Source: Blasia pusilla | Taxonomy: Eukaryota; Marchantiophyta; Marchantiopsida; Blasiales | Direction: 5' to 3' | Length of the DNA: 64,000 nucleotides | Assembly (NCBI GenBank): GCA_050084515.1 | Contig: CM114272.1 | Coordinates: 2,728,001 to 2,792,000, forward strand | Shown here: positions 23,101 through 33,769 of the stretch, in pieces | Layout of the letters: the number at the start of each line of letters is the position of its first letter | Position numbering within the stretch: position 1 is the stretch's first letter | The notes under the pieces: generated by a model | Told to the model about the DNA's origin: nothing | The model's database searches: none | The model's input: only the letters and a program-made list of their open reading frames with translations | Made by a program: the position numbers and the translations under genes

Positions 23101-23410
23101 GCCCAGGTTGAGCCAACTGCAGTGGTTACTCGGGGTTCTGCGAGAGGCACCAAGCCACCGAGAGGTGGAGTTGAGATTGACCCACTAGAGGGGACCGATG
23201 GGCGGCAGGCCAGGGTTCCACAGTTATTCACATTGTCGGAGGCACTACACACACCATCGATGGTGCCTCGACGACCATCCAAGGAAAGGACAAAACATTT
23301 AAAAGAAATAAGGACTCATCTTAGAGGAATGAAAGGAATATGTGAGAACACGCTTCTAGAAGATAAGAAAGAGAAGAATAAGAAGACAAAGATAATTTAT
23401 CTTTGAAATG
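20150..23410 (+). mobile_element. Ty3/gypsy retrotransposon remnant 1 (5' part with gag)
   Basis: A gag-type reading region (21659-23280) is preceded by about 1.5 kb that may include an LTR and leader (TATA-like CCTATATTAGAG near 20339). No protease or polymerase follows; after 23280 the sequence changes to AT-rich DNA, so the element is truncated at its 3' side. LTR borders were not established. It is related to the gag remnant at 29610, sharing GxRRFLGxxGTIxLxDFIxEFxxWCD. Confidence 0.6.
21659..23406 (+). pseudogene. Gypsy gag polyprotein (capsid and zinc knuckle), broken
   Basis: Three successive frames make up gag. The first (21659-22180) has the N-terminal capsid part (RRFLGVVGTIDLDDFIQEF, WCDFQEIRIPTRFNPFMAWKGL). 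The second (22229-22708) has the C-terminal capsid part (ESLREAFIRMRRLIIATYG, then ELSERIELNM). The third (22729-23406) has a CCHC zinc knuckle, CDYCHKYGHTRDRC, followed by a Gly/Arg-rich region and a short coiled coil (LLSRIDQLEQRIAAM). Stops separate the first two frames, and the second is shifted relative to the third. Gag forms the virus-like particle and binds the element RNA. The last codons from about 23280, which are Lys-rich, are probably unrelated flanking sequence. Confidence 0.75.
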
Positions 23411-26400
23411 AAGATACCATGAAGAAGTTTTACACTAGAAGAAATGTATGGTTTTTATGATTAAACTTTAAATAACTAATCGAAAGAATGACTCAAAATA
23501 GAACTTGAATGGTTTAGTCATTAAATTCCGAGTCGTGCTACTTACCAAGTCATCCACTTATGATACGAATAGTTAGCAATAACATTTAGTCATGACAAGT
23601 CATACTTATTGCACTTGCTTACTTGTAATTCTGAGTCATAAACGACTAATGTGTTTTAATGATTTCATGATCCAATCGTGTAATAATTGTGTTTTTCATA
23701 AATTTTGGGGTATAAGTTTTTCGACCATTCCATATGATACAATCAAGGTTGCATGTGGATAAATTCCGTGTCCATGGACATGGCCTTGTCTGTGGACTCA
23801 TGTCCGTCCTTCCACTGTCCGTATGGGTCCCACCTTTCCCTTCTTTCTCATTCCCCTTACTTGCCTTCGTGTTTCATATCCCCCATTTCTTCCTCCCTCC
23901 ACCTCCACTCCCTCCTCACTCCTCTCATCCTTGCATTGCCTTCCATCATGGACTAAAAGTGTAGGTCCCACACCTTGGAACCGATGTTCGTGGACATGTC
24001 CAGACGTGTCAATCCATTTTTGTCCCAAGGAAGGACTTGTCTGTTTTTGTGCAACCATGGATACAATGCTTCCTTTGTGAATTAATATTTCAGTGAGACA
24101 TTAAAATTTCTCAATATTTAGGATTTTAAATCTAAATTTCCCAAACTTAGGGGTTATTTTGAGAAAGTTTTTTCCCCTTGTGTCTTCACACAAAAGTGCA
24201 TAATATGACAAAGTTTCATGATTCACAAGTAATGTTCCTAATCCTCTTTGGATTTTGACCTTTATACTAAAGCATCATGAGTTCCCACCATTGGATGGAA
24301 CTCAAACATGAGGAATGTGGGGTTTCAAAGGCGCTCTTGATCTTTGATGGTGTGGATCTTCAATATCATGCTTCGTGCTCTATTTAAAAATGGAAGACCA
24401 TATTTAGGGTTTTTGCTTTTTAATTCCCAAATTGAATGATCATTTGCTGGTTTCATTTTTCCCTTGGGGTCCTCACACAAAAGGGCATTTTGTGACAAAG
24501 TTTCATGATTAGTGGACTTTGTGTTGAAGACAAGGGCCAAAAAATGAAGAAGAAAGAGGAAGACGAGTGATTTAAGAGTAATTCTCCAAGACGTCTTCGG
24601 ATTTTGACTTTTGTCCTAAAGCATCAATGTGTGTATGAGCACTTGAAGATTCTCTTTTAACGTTGTGATTCTAACGTTTGGGCCCTCCTTCTATGTCTTT
24701 GTATCTTACAACCTTATCCCATGGGCACGCACATATCTCATGACGTATTTGGTTCTTGTGTAAAAATACTTTTACTAATGAATAATGTGGGAAAAAGCGC
24801 CGGTGCATATTTACTACTTCCAACTATAATTGAGTCAATGTGGCAAAGATGTTTAGGCCGTTGCTCTATTGATTAGTTTTGGAGGCTGAAAAATGACTAC
24901 ACTTTAGCCCTCATATGAATGGGAAAGTGCCCTTAGTGTATACACCTTGTAGTTCTACGCTGATGTGGCATTGACGTTGGGTCCTAGGTTGATGTGGCAT
25001 GTTGAGTTTGTCATGGCTTGGTATACATCTTTGGAAACTTAGCGTTATGTTTTGACCCCATTCAGTTCTTTTGGACATAGTCTCATCGTTGCACATTCCC
25101 GTGTTTGCATTTTTTTGAATCCTACGATTTAAGAGAAAAAGAGGGAAATGTGATGAGAGAGCTTTTTGGCCAAGGAGGATGCGTTTAGTTGGAAGCTTCT
25201 ATAGTTATTGTGAGATAAAGGATGAAGGCGCGGAGATTGGGTACAAATTCGGGACTCTATTAAACATGGCGCTACAGAAAAGTTACAAAAATCATTTTCA
25301 TCTCGTTGTACTTGGTGAGTGAGCAAACTCCTACTCTCTCTCTCTCACTATCTTAGTACGCACGGGAAATAATCCATGTTGCTTATTGCTTTGACATTGG
25401 TAGCTCGCTGGGGCAATTCCATTGCTATAGCTGATGCGATTTTGCCTCCACGGTTCTGTTTCATTGGTATCTTGCCCGGAAGCTTCATTGTTGCGACTGT
25501 TGCAATGTTGGTTCTATGCACACTCTTCAAATATGCGCTTGATGGAGTATGTTAGATTTCCCAATCTTATTTCATCAACTCGACAAACTCTAACAAGACT
25601 AGAGTTCCAAAACTGAAGTTTTGGAACTCTAGTCTTGAAATTTTATTGTATTTTACTCATGCCTACTCTAAAATTTGCTCATGTTCTATTGTAATCCACG
25701 ATATCCACTTTAGGATAGGCTTCTTGGGAATTTTAGCTATCAAGCCTTGGTAGTTTCGGCTATATTTCTTTGTTTCTCTCTCTCTCTCATCTCAAATCTC
25801 CACATCTTGTGTTAGCCAACTCATGCTAGCCGATTCTAAGTCTACTCATGTAGTTAAGAATCTCTCATTCTCATAGACTAGCTTTCTTATAGTCTGGATC
25901 TACCCTGCAACAGAGTTACTCTAGATTAGTCATATGTTTTGCATAATCTAATAGACAAGAGAAGAATTGTGTAGTCATATGTAGGGTTAAGTAGGATGAA
26001 GAGGGTGATTCCGTGTGGTCCAGGCTTCTGAGATTCATCTTCATGCGTTAGTACGCTTGCTATTCGTCGCCCTAGATCGATGCGATAAGAGCAACCAATA
26101 GTATGAGGCAATTCCATGTGGTGAGGTCTCCTAACAATGTCACTGTTTTTCCCTAGCCTCACTATTTCTTTCTTATTTAAAAAATCTTCGAATTTCTCTA
26201 GTCTTCATTAAGAAGACCCTAAGTCTTCTTCAAAGGTAATTTTTTGAAATAACTTAGTCTTCTTCAAGATTTCTCCATTATGAAGACTCTTTGTATTCTT
26301 TTTCTTCTCTTTCCTATCTTCCCGAAGTGTGTACTCACGCATTCCTTCATCTCTCTAAGATGAGTCTTGGAGGAATTAAAATCCAACTTTTCCTCGGAAC

Positions 26401-27780
26401 CCATTCCACATACACTTTTTTGCAATCCCAATATTATTCCTAAACTCCTAAGATATATATACAAGTTTGGAATAATTTTTGTTTTTCCAATTCTTAATCT
26501 TTAATCAATATGAAAACATGTCGTGGTGTTTGACACCTCAACAACTTGTCGTAAAGAGATTGAAATTCAGTGAAGAGGCTAGGATGTAGGATCTCCCAAA
26601 ATTCCTTATTCGGATTCCAATATTGGGATAAGATCTTGGATAGAAAAAGTCATAAGGAGTATATTGTGAAAGTCTAGTGAAAGAATCTCATAATGGAGGT
26701 TATAATGTTGGTATGCTTAGCTGCCATTAAGAGAGCCTGTGACCTTGGTTTTGTAGACTAGCTTGGAAGGGTGAAAAATTACTTCTTGAATTTCGAGTTG
26801 GTGAAAACACTTTGGGAGGCAATTGAGAAGAAAAAGGGAGTGTATTTGAGCCTACTTCCTCCCAAGCCAAGCCGGAACGGAGCTCAAATAATGCCTGAAC
26901 AAAGCCCTCAAACATAGGGCTCCATTTCATACTCTCTCCTCCATTTTTACATTGAAGAAAGGGTGTCGGCTACTTTAAGGGTGAACGGGCACTCCTTTTT
27001 CTTTTTCTTTTTTCTCTTTCCTACTTTGTAACAGTCCAATTTTCAGATAGCCTTTTTGGCCCTTTTTTTTTAAGGTGAGTTACAAAAGGTAGTTGTGAGA
27101 ATGTATTAGATTAGGATAGTCATATCTTTTTTGTCCCAAATTGTTACGCCTGGTTCTTAGAGTCAAAATGTCCGCAAGGAGAAGATTTTCAAGCCTATTC
27201 TTATTTTTTTGGATATCAGTATGCAATAAATATTAAAATCTCATTTATTTCTACGTAGAGTCATTTGCACCATTCAATGAGGATTTGGCTTATATTAAAC
27301 TGTTTATGTGTGCTCTAGGTACAAAAAAACACATGCCCTACATGGAGAGGATCATCGACGTTTCAAAAAAATGGTGGTACTCGACTCACTTAGAGCTATT
27401 ACCTCAACCAAGACCAAGAAACAATTTCTCCGTATGCTTTCCGATACGAATCCAATCCTTCATGTTCCCTCATATGCATTGTTTGAGGGTATTTTCATAT
27501 GATGATGCTTATCACTATCAATTGTGTTGTCTTGATGTGAGATTTCTCATCTCTTAAGAAACCAAAAGTAGAATGGAGTAGAGAGAATGAGAGAATATTT
27601 CTTGTGTATGAAGAATGTTCCTTCCAAAGGCAATCTGAGCCAAGATCAATGGTGATTGCTTGCAATTCAAACACCGATTTTGACAAATGTGGTGTTCCGG
27701 TTTTGTTCTAATATGATTATTAGCACACTAGGACATAGTGTAATGGGAGTACAACTTAGATTTTACCCTCTATGTCAACC
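23411..27780. other. Gene-poor AT-rich stretch with small duplications
   Basis: No gene was recognised. An imperfect tandem duplication of about 290-350 bp (about 24110-24640; the CTCACACAAAAG...GACAAAGTTTCATGATT segment and GGATTTTGAC...CTAAAGCATCA appear twice) and a perfect inverted repeat at 25594-25637 are present. Pyrimidine tracts occur near 25330 and 25780. Confidence 0.45.
25594..25637. repeat. Perfect 21-bp inverted repeat with 2-nt spacer
   Basis: Arms 25594-25614 and 25617-25637 are exact reverse complements separated by GA. The duplex could extrude as a cruciform. No gene flanks it closely. Confidence 0.85.
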
Positions 27781-27783
27781 ATG

Positions 27784-28040
27784 TTTAATGACTTAGGGTT
27801 TAGGGTGTTTGGCTTAGGGTTTATGGAAATTTTCTTAGGGTTTAGGGTTTACTGCTTAGATTCTAGGGTTTAGGGTGTTGGGCTTAGGGTTTATGGATTT
27901 TTGCTTAGGGTTTAGAGTTTACTACTTAGGTTCTAGGGTTTAGGGTGTTGGGCTTAGGGTTTAGGGTTCTTTGCTTAGGGTTTAGGATTTTTGGCCCAAG
28001 GTTTAGGGTTTTTGGCTTAGGATTTAGGGTTTAGGGTCAT
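27784..28040 (+). repeat. Degenerate telomere-like TTAGGGTTT repeats (interstitial)
   Basis: Well over ten copies of TTAGGGTTTAGGG-like motifs are separated by short spacers (GGCTTAGGGTTTATGG, GCTTAGGGTTTAGGG). TTTAGGG is the plant-type telomere repeat. The array is irregular and internal, so it is not a functional chromosome end. Confidence 0.75.
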
Positions 28041-29609
28041 ATTTAAATGGACTAAAGTCCTTATTTTACTTGCAAGCATGAGTTCAAGAAAGTCGAAAAC
28101 CTAGAAATGTTTCAATTCACCAAGAATGCTATAACTGGTATTTTTATATGAATGAAAAATTTCAAGTGACTATACCATATGAGCAACAAACGTTAAGAAA
28201 CAAATTAGATGGGTTAGATTAAAAGTATAAGAGTGAAAAATGGAACAAGGTCAAACTGGTGTGGAACCAAGTGAGTAAGAATATTATGCTCAAATACACA
28301 GGTGTCACGTCTTTTAGGAAAGATCGGTGAGATCTAATAGATCGCCTTTGTGAGTTGTGGAAGACATGCTCAATAGGTCGAGGATGACATGTCGAGGATC
28401 CGAGAAACTTGAGAGAGTAGGTTTTCCCTTCGTTTCGGCTCATTTGGAGCCATATTGAGGAACTTATTATTTTAGATAAATAACATTTTGAATATATGAT
28501 CGACTTTATATTTTTGGTAAGTGTCCTTTGACCTCCTACATGAGGTCAAGAGCCAAGGAGGTGACTTGGGAGCATAGGTTACCATGGTGAGAGCTTGGGA
28601 GAGGGGAGGGGAATATCTTAAGGAGAGAGAGCTAGAGAGCTCATTCTCTCTTTGTAAAGCCTCTTGGCATGAGGCGGCGGAGCTATGGTCTTGCTTGCCT
28701 TGTGTGAGTAAGCCAAACCTCTCTTTAGGAGAGTGGGTTTGGTTTGACATTGAGAGAGACATGTGAGAGTGCACACATATGAGAATTATGGTGTTGTGAG
28801 AGAGATTGGATCTTATTTTACAAAGAGAGAATGCATGAATGAGAAAGCTTCATGGGGGAGCTCGTTGGTTGCTCAATGTTTGGTGCAAGTTAGGGGGACT
28901 GTGTTCCCCACTTCATGGCTAATGAGAGTTCTCACCGAAGCAAGAGCCGTGCAAGTTTGTTGTTTTGCTTTGCTAATTTTTTGTACGGGAGAGTGACACG
29001 TGAAAGCGCTGCCCAATTTTTTATAAGAATTGAGTTTTGGGGTGGATTTGTCCATGCTAGTGCTCTCAGAAGCACTATGTAGCTTGCTGATTTTTGTTCT
29101 CACAGGTTTTAGATTGTCAGGTTATCCATTCTGGTCTTTTACCCTACACGTGTGAGCAATTTTTGGGTATTGGAAAGTTATTTGGGATATTGGGTTTCGT
29201 GTTGATGCTAGGAGCATCAATGATGTATGGGTTTAGGGGACATAGACCTATGTGGGATGTCCAGAGTTGAGGATGGTTTGTCAATGAGACGATAGATCGG
29301 TTGATTTGCCGCACTACGTTGCTTGTTGACTCACAACACACGTCTTAGTGAGAGAGTGTAGATTGAGTGCCGTATGTTTAGTTTTAGTGATTGAGGGATT
29401 ACTTGCGAGATTGAGAGTGATCGTGTGAGAGGGGCACGAGGGCCATCAGAGCGTCCTTTCAGGATTTTGAGAGGTGAGGTAGTGGACCTGAGAGTAGCTC
29501 TGGAGGGTTTACCTAGAGTGGTGCGAGGTTTCTAGGGTCTCAACCTGAGAGACCACCTTGATCTCCTTCTGTGTCATCTTGAGACAAGGGGGAGCATATA
29601 GAGGAGTGT

Positions 29610-29880
29610 GTTAGTGCTCCACCGTACACATTGAATGGTCCTACTAGTTGGGCGTACGAGATGAACGAATGGGATAGAGGACCGCGTAGGTTTTTGGGTG
29701 CTATAGGCACCATAGAGCTACACGACTTCATTACGGAGTTTAGGAGTTGGTGTGACTCACAACTGGTTAGGAACTCTAGAGAGTTCAACCGGTTTACAGC
29801 ATGGAACGCTATCATCAGGAGGTTATCAGTGTGACTATTATCAGAGATATGGTCATACACGTGCCAGGTGTTTCAGTTTA
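29610..29880 (+). pseudogene. Gypsy gag remnant with internal deletion
   Basis: The capsid start (RRFLGAIGTIELHDFITEFRSW, NSREFNRFTAWNAIIRRL) matches the gag at 21659. It then jumps directly to a decayed zinc knuckle (CDYYQRYGHTRARC, second Cys changed to Tyr) at about 29829-29870. About 750 bp present in the other copy are deleted between these two points. Confidence 0.7.
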
Positions 29881-30693
29881 CATTTTGAGTTACGTCTGGA
29901 CCAAATGGACTAGAGAGAGCACTAGAGCAAGTAGCTAATCCGGGTGGGCTAGAGATTGTGCACTAGGTGGTTCTGTTAGGGGATGAGGAGTTGGAGTTTC
30001 TCGACAGGGTGGTCGAGCTGCCCGTGGAGGAGATAGAGTCCCACCTAGACTCGTCAAGGGAGACGCCGGGTATGAGGCTGGGATGGCTGTTCAGATACAG
30101 CAACTATAGGAGCAGATTGCGGCTATGGCATTGAGATTACTCGATGCCGGATCCGTGGCATCGACATCATGGAGCATCTAGAGATATGGAGGATCTTGGT
30201 TGGATGTGCGGGGTTGCCCGAGATGGAGGCCGCTGCAGTTGTGACGCGTGGAGCAGCCGTACAGTTGGATCCACAGTGAAGGGAAGCCAGGAAATAGACC
30301 ACCCTTCAATCTTTCACGACGTCCGAGGAGATGAGGACCCCATCGATGGATCCTGATCAAAGTTCTAGGAGAGTTGGTGATGTTATTGGTGTGCAGGCAC
30401 GGAGGACAATGGGAGAAACGAGTGCAAAGACTCCTATTGTTGATATGTAGGAGGAGCATGTGTCGAGTACATTGTTGGGGGCGGCCACCGTTGTGTACCG
30501 CCCTCCCTTATTTTCCGCTTCCGATGTTATGACGTTGGGATTTACGCGCGCTGAGGTTTTTTGGTTGGCCGCTACGTTATCTGAGCATGGAGTTGGAGTT
30601 CCTACATCACGTTCAGAGGTGATTGTAGAGGAGGTGATGGACCTGCCCTTGGAGCGGATGCGTGGGTCGTCCACGTCAGATTCATGGTAGGAT

Positions 30694-31240
30694 GTGGTTG
30701 CTAGGATGCCGGAGATGCCTGCTAGACCCGCGATAGAGCGTGCCATGGCTTCTCCTAGTGTTGTTTTTCTGGATAACCGGGGAGAGGTCTTCTTGTTGAT
30801 GAACCTAGGAGGTAGAGCTTTTAGTCCGCAACACGTCTTGTTGGATTCAGGAGCGCAACCCCCTGATGTTGGGGAAAGCGTCATTCATAGGATTGGGCTT
30901 GACTAGAGCTGATGTGGAGCATTTTCCATTCCCGATACAGACATCCTTGGATGGAGCGAGTACCACAGAGTATATCACCCGACACAAGGTCGTGGTGAGG
31001 ATTCGCCCAAGATATCCTATAGATGAGTCCGTGGTGCAAGCCAAGGTGATAGTGACTGATGTAGAGTCCTACGACGTCTTGGTTGGTGGAGCAGTGTTAA
31101 ACCCGATGGGGTTTGCTCTGGATTATTGGGAGGAATCAGTGTCCTACAGACCAAGATGGCAGTCAAGTGATGGGCGCCTTAGCTCATTACCCGTTCGATT
31201 CAGAAGTGCAGTGATAGAGCGACGGCCAAGAGAGATGGCG
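30694..31240 (+). pseudogene. Gypsy retropepsin-like aspartic protease, frameshifted
   Basis: The frame at 30694 gives FLLMNLGGRAF...VLLDSGAQP, the active-site triad region D-S-G of retrotransposon proteases. Homology then continues in the frame of 30866: VIVTDVESYDVLVGGAVLNPMGFALDYW, which matches the second half of the fold (flap-distal strand and the DVLVG motif). A frameshift near 30866 separates the halves, and a TAG follows at about 30903 in the first frame. Its role in an active element would be to cleave the Gag-Pol polyprotein. It lies between gag and the methyltransferase region. Confidence 0.72.
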
Positions 31241-31339
31241 ACCTTAGCAGCATTTAGCAGTGCCATCACTTGGCCTAGTGATTTGATTGAGGGACATATT
31301 CATGTAGAGGATACTCCCATCCTGACATTTCTATGGAGA

Positions 31340-32260
31340 GGAGTGTCGTGGTAGGCGCGTCAGTCCGTGGAGGAGAGGTGCTGCTTTGGGGCTCAATTGA
31401 GGAGCTTCGACGCTTAGCCACAGAGCATGTGCAAACCGCGTGGAACGAGACTTGTTGTCTGCATCCACCATTCAAGGTTTCCAGAGTTCCCTATTGAGGG
31501 ACATTTCATTGTTGGGGCCGCAGGACGTGGAGCGAGTAGGGACCAGAGACTTGGTCATTGCTGGTTGGCCGTGTTAGGGCCAATCGAGTGTTGGACGAGG
31601 TAGCGGGTTAGTTGACACTCGGTCGAGGTTATTCTGGGAGATGATGCAGATCTTGCGATATTTACAAGAGCATCAGCCTCGTTCTCGAGCATACATTCTA
31701 GAGAATATACCAATTTTGGGCGATTCGAGGTCCCGTGTGGTGACAAGTGTACATAAGGTGCGCGCATGAATTGGCACGGCAGTTTTGTTGGATGCGGCAA
31801 GTGTGCGTAGAGCACATCATCTCGTCTTTGGTGGACCAACTTGGTACCACACGAGGTATTGCAGAGGGTATATGCGGGAGTGGAGCGCCCCTCCAATTTG
31901 TTGGTGGATTCTATATTAGATCTAGGTCTTCGATCACAAGTAGTGAGGCACGATGATCGACCGTCGTTGACTATGGTGAATAGAATTAGCATGCCACGGG
32001 CAACCTTTCCCACATTTTTGAGTTTTTATGTTTCTTTTGCATACAAGGAGGCCGGACCGGGCTTGGTTTGGGATGACGAGGTATAGAGGTTGGTGAAGTC
32101 CTACGCCGATGAGCAAGAGCAAGCGATGGGATTCCCCACAGGAGTGAAGGCAATATCGTCACTATCAGAGGCATCACGACGTCATGTCTTGGATCAGACG
32201 ATGGACCTGAATTGCTTGATATGGATTTTCAGCTTAGGTGTAGCTCAGCAACGTTGTTTG
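31340..32260 (+). pseudogene. Cytosine-5 DNA methyltransferase domain within a gypsy element, decayed
   Basis: Reading from about 31501 gives, in order, C5-methyltransferase hallmarks. Motif IV is AGWPC-stop-GQS at about 31560-31585, where the residue after the catalytic Cys is now TAG. Next comes RSRLFWEMMQILRYLQ. Motif VI is YILENIPILGDSR (ENI, about 31690-31730). Motif VIII is VLLDAASVRRAHH, followed after a one-base shift near 31822 by RLWWTNLVP. The target-recognition side reads TFPTFLSFYVSFAYKEAGPG and LVWDD. Motifs IX/X follow at about 32110-32225 (EQEQAMGFPTGV, SEASRRHVLDQTMDLNCL). The order and the LLDAASV...RAHR type of motif VIII resemble the DNMT3/DRM branch. The part upstream of 31500, where motif I (SAM binding) should lie, is only weakly recognisable. 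In-frame stops (31576, 31768 and others) show it is inactive. It sits between protease and reverse transcriptase. Confidence 0.8.
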
Positions 32261-32309
32261 AGGATGCGACAGATCACAAAAGTTGCGTTGATAAGCCCCA
32301 CGCCTACCG

Positions 32310-33010
32310 AGACGGTTGAGGGATGTGTGGAGATTACCAACCTATCAATCGGCAGACGAAGTTCGATAGGTATGCCATGCCCACCCTTGAGGAGATCTCT
32401 GATGCGATTGGGCATGCAAAGGTCTTCAGTTCATTGGATTTGTGAGGCGAATACCATTAACTGCCTATTAGATTGGAGGACAAGCACAACACGATATTTT
32501 GGGGCATCGATCCTCACGGGAAGGATTGATTGTACCAGTGGTGGTTCTTACCATTCGGGTTAAAGAACACCTCGACTGAGTTTCAGAAGATCATGGACAG
32601 GATCTTGGCAGGTGTGGATTTTGTTAGATGTTATATTGATGACATTGTAGTCTTTAGCGCCACGGTTGAGGAGCATGAGCGACATCTAGAGGAGGTGTTT
32701 CGACGATTGCAATAATATGGACTAAAGCTACATCTAGGCAAGTGCAAGTTCTTCTACGACCAGATTGAGTACTTGGATCATACAATATACCCTGGGGGCC
32801 TTGGTGTGCAACAGACAAAGGTAGAGGCTATTTCACGCATTTCACGCCCTACAGATGTGAATCAAGTTTGTGCATTCATGGGATTAGCAAACTTCTATCG
32901 ACGGAACGTCAAGGGTTTCAATTCGATTGCAAAGTCACTAAGGTTGATGACCAAGGCGGATTAGGAGTGGCATAGGGTGGATGAGCAAGAGAGAGCATTT
33001 CATATGCTCA
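32310..33010 (+). pseudogene. Gypsy reverse transcriptase, broken (N-terminal part deleted)
   Basis: Homology starts at MCGDYQPINRQ-type sequence (about 32320), then RYAMPTLEEI and a stop after SSLDL. It continues as YQWWFLPFGLKNTSTEFQKIMDRIL and the catalytic box CYIDDIVVF (about 32626-32655), then after a TAA YGLKLHLGKCKFF and the thumb/connection AFMGLANFYRRNVKGF. About 120 residues that precede this in remnant 3 (ERRRIHQFLRSY...) are missing, because the methyltransferase end runs directly into this region. The YIDD box keeps both catalytic Asp residues, but the frame is not open. Confidence 0.8.
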
Positions 33011-33024
33011 AGGACAGATTGACG

Positions 33025-33640
33025 TTGTCGTATAGTAAAAAATCAGCGAGTGTGTAAACTCCTTCCTCATTAAGTGTTAGATAGAATTTTATTAGTATTA
33101 TATAAATAAGCCTAGAAAAAGGAAATTCCCATGTTTAAACCTCTTTATGATGCCTTTTTTATGCGGACCCAACTTTAAGGAAAGAGGTAATAAATAAAAG
33201 ATCACTTTATAAAAGCAAAAGTAGTCTTGATTGGTAGCTAGGTCAGTTGGGATAATTTGGAAAATATCAAGTGGATAAAAGAAGATATTTTGGAAGAGAT
33301 AATAGAAAATCTACTTGTGTCAAAATGTGATTGACACAAGTAGCCTTGAAAAGTAGCCATGTGGCACAAGATAAGATTAGCTCTATTTCGTACTCTTGTG
33401 GATCCCTTGTGAGTATATAAAGAGGAGGGACCTTCAAGGGTTCATCACCTTGTATTTCACATCTTGAGTCTCTCGTGTCACTCTTGAGTGTATGGTTTTA
33501 GGATTGCTTGCTCTTCTAATAAGAGTGGATCATCCCTCTTTGGAGAGTAACTTGACCATGGTTTATTTTTCGAGAGGTTTTTAGAGTGATGTGTGTGTGG
33601 AGATGAGAGGCTTGTCATCTTAGAGGAGTTTAGTCATACT
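33025..33640 (+). repeat. LTR-like noncoding segment between two gypsy pieces
   Basis: An AT-rich segment carries a clear promoter-like TGAGTATATAAAGAGG (TATA at about 33414) followed by a leader-like stretch, as expected for an LTR U3/R boundary. An inverted repeat with 13-bp arms lies at 33311-33343. No second matching LTR was found in the window, so this could be a solo LTR or unrelated noncoding DNA. Confidence 0.4.
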
Positions 33641-33769
33641 AAAATAGTGAATGTTTTGGCTGTGGTTTCGAATACTACATATGGAGATCCGATTTTGCAG
33701 TTGGCTAGAGGGGAGGAGTCGAGTTTTGTTTTCCGAGATGGGGTTGCATCATAGCAACCACCGACATCC

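Larger units (their letters stand above)
28500..33020 (+). mobile_element. Ty3/gypsy retrotransposon remnant 2 carrying a cytosine methyltransferase
   Basis: The order on the plus strand is gag remnant (29610-29880), linker, aspartic protease (about 30760-31240), cytosine-5 DNA methyltransferase (about 31340-32260), then reverse transcriptase (about 32310-33000). All parts have stops or frameshifts. The segment 28500-29600 is noncoding and may contain the LTR and leader. The element breaks off at about 33020 in an LTR-like segment. RNase H and integrase are missing here but are present in remnant 3. Confidence 0.72.
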
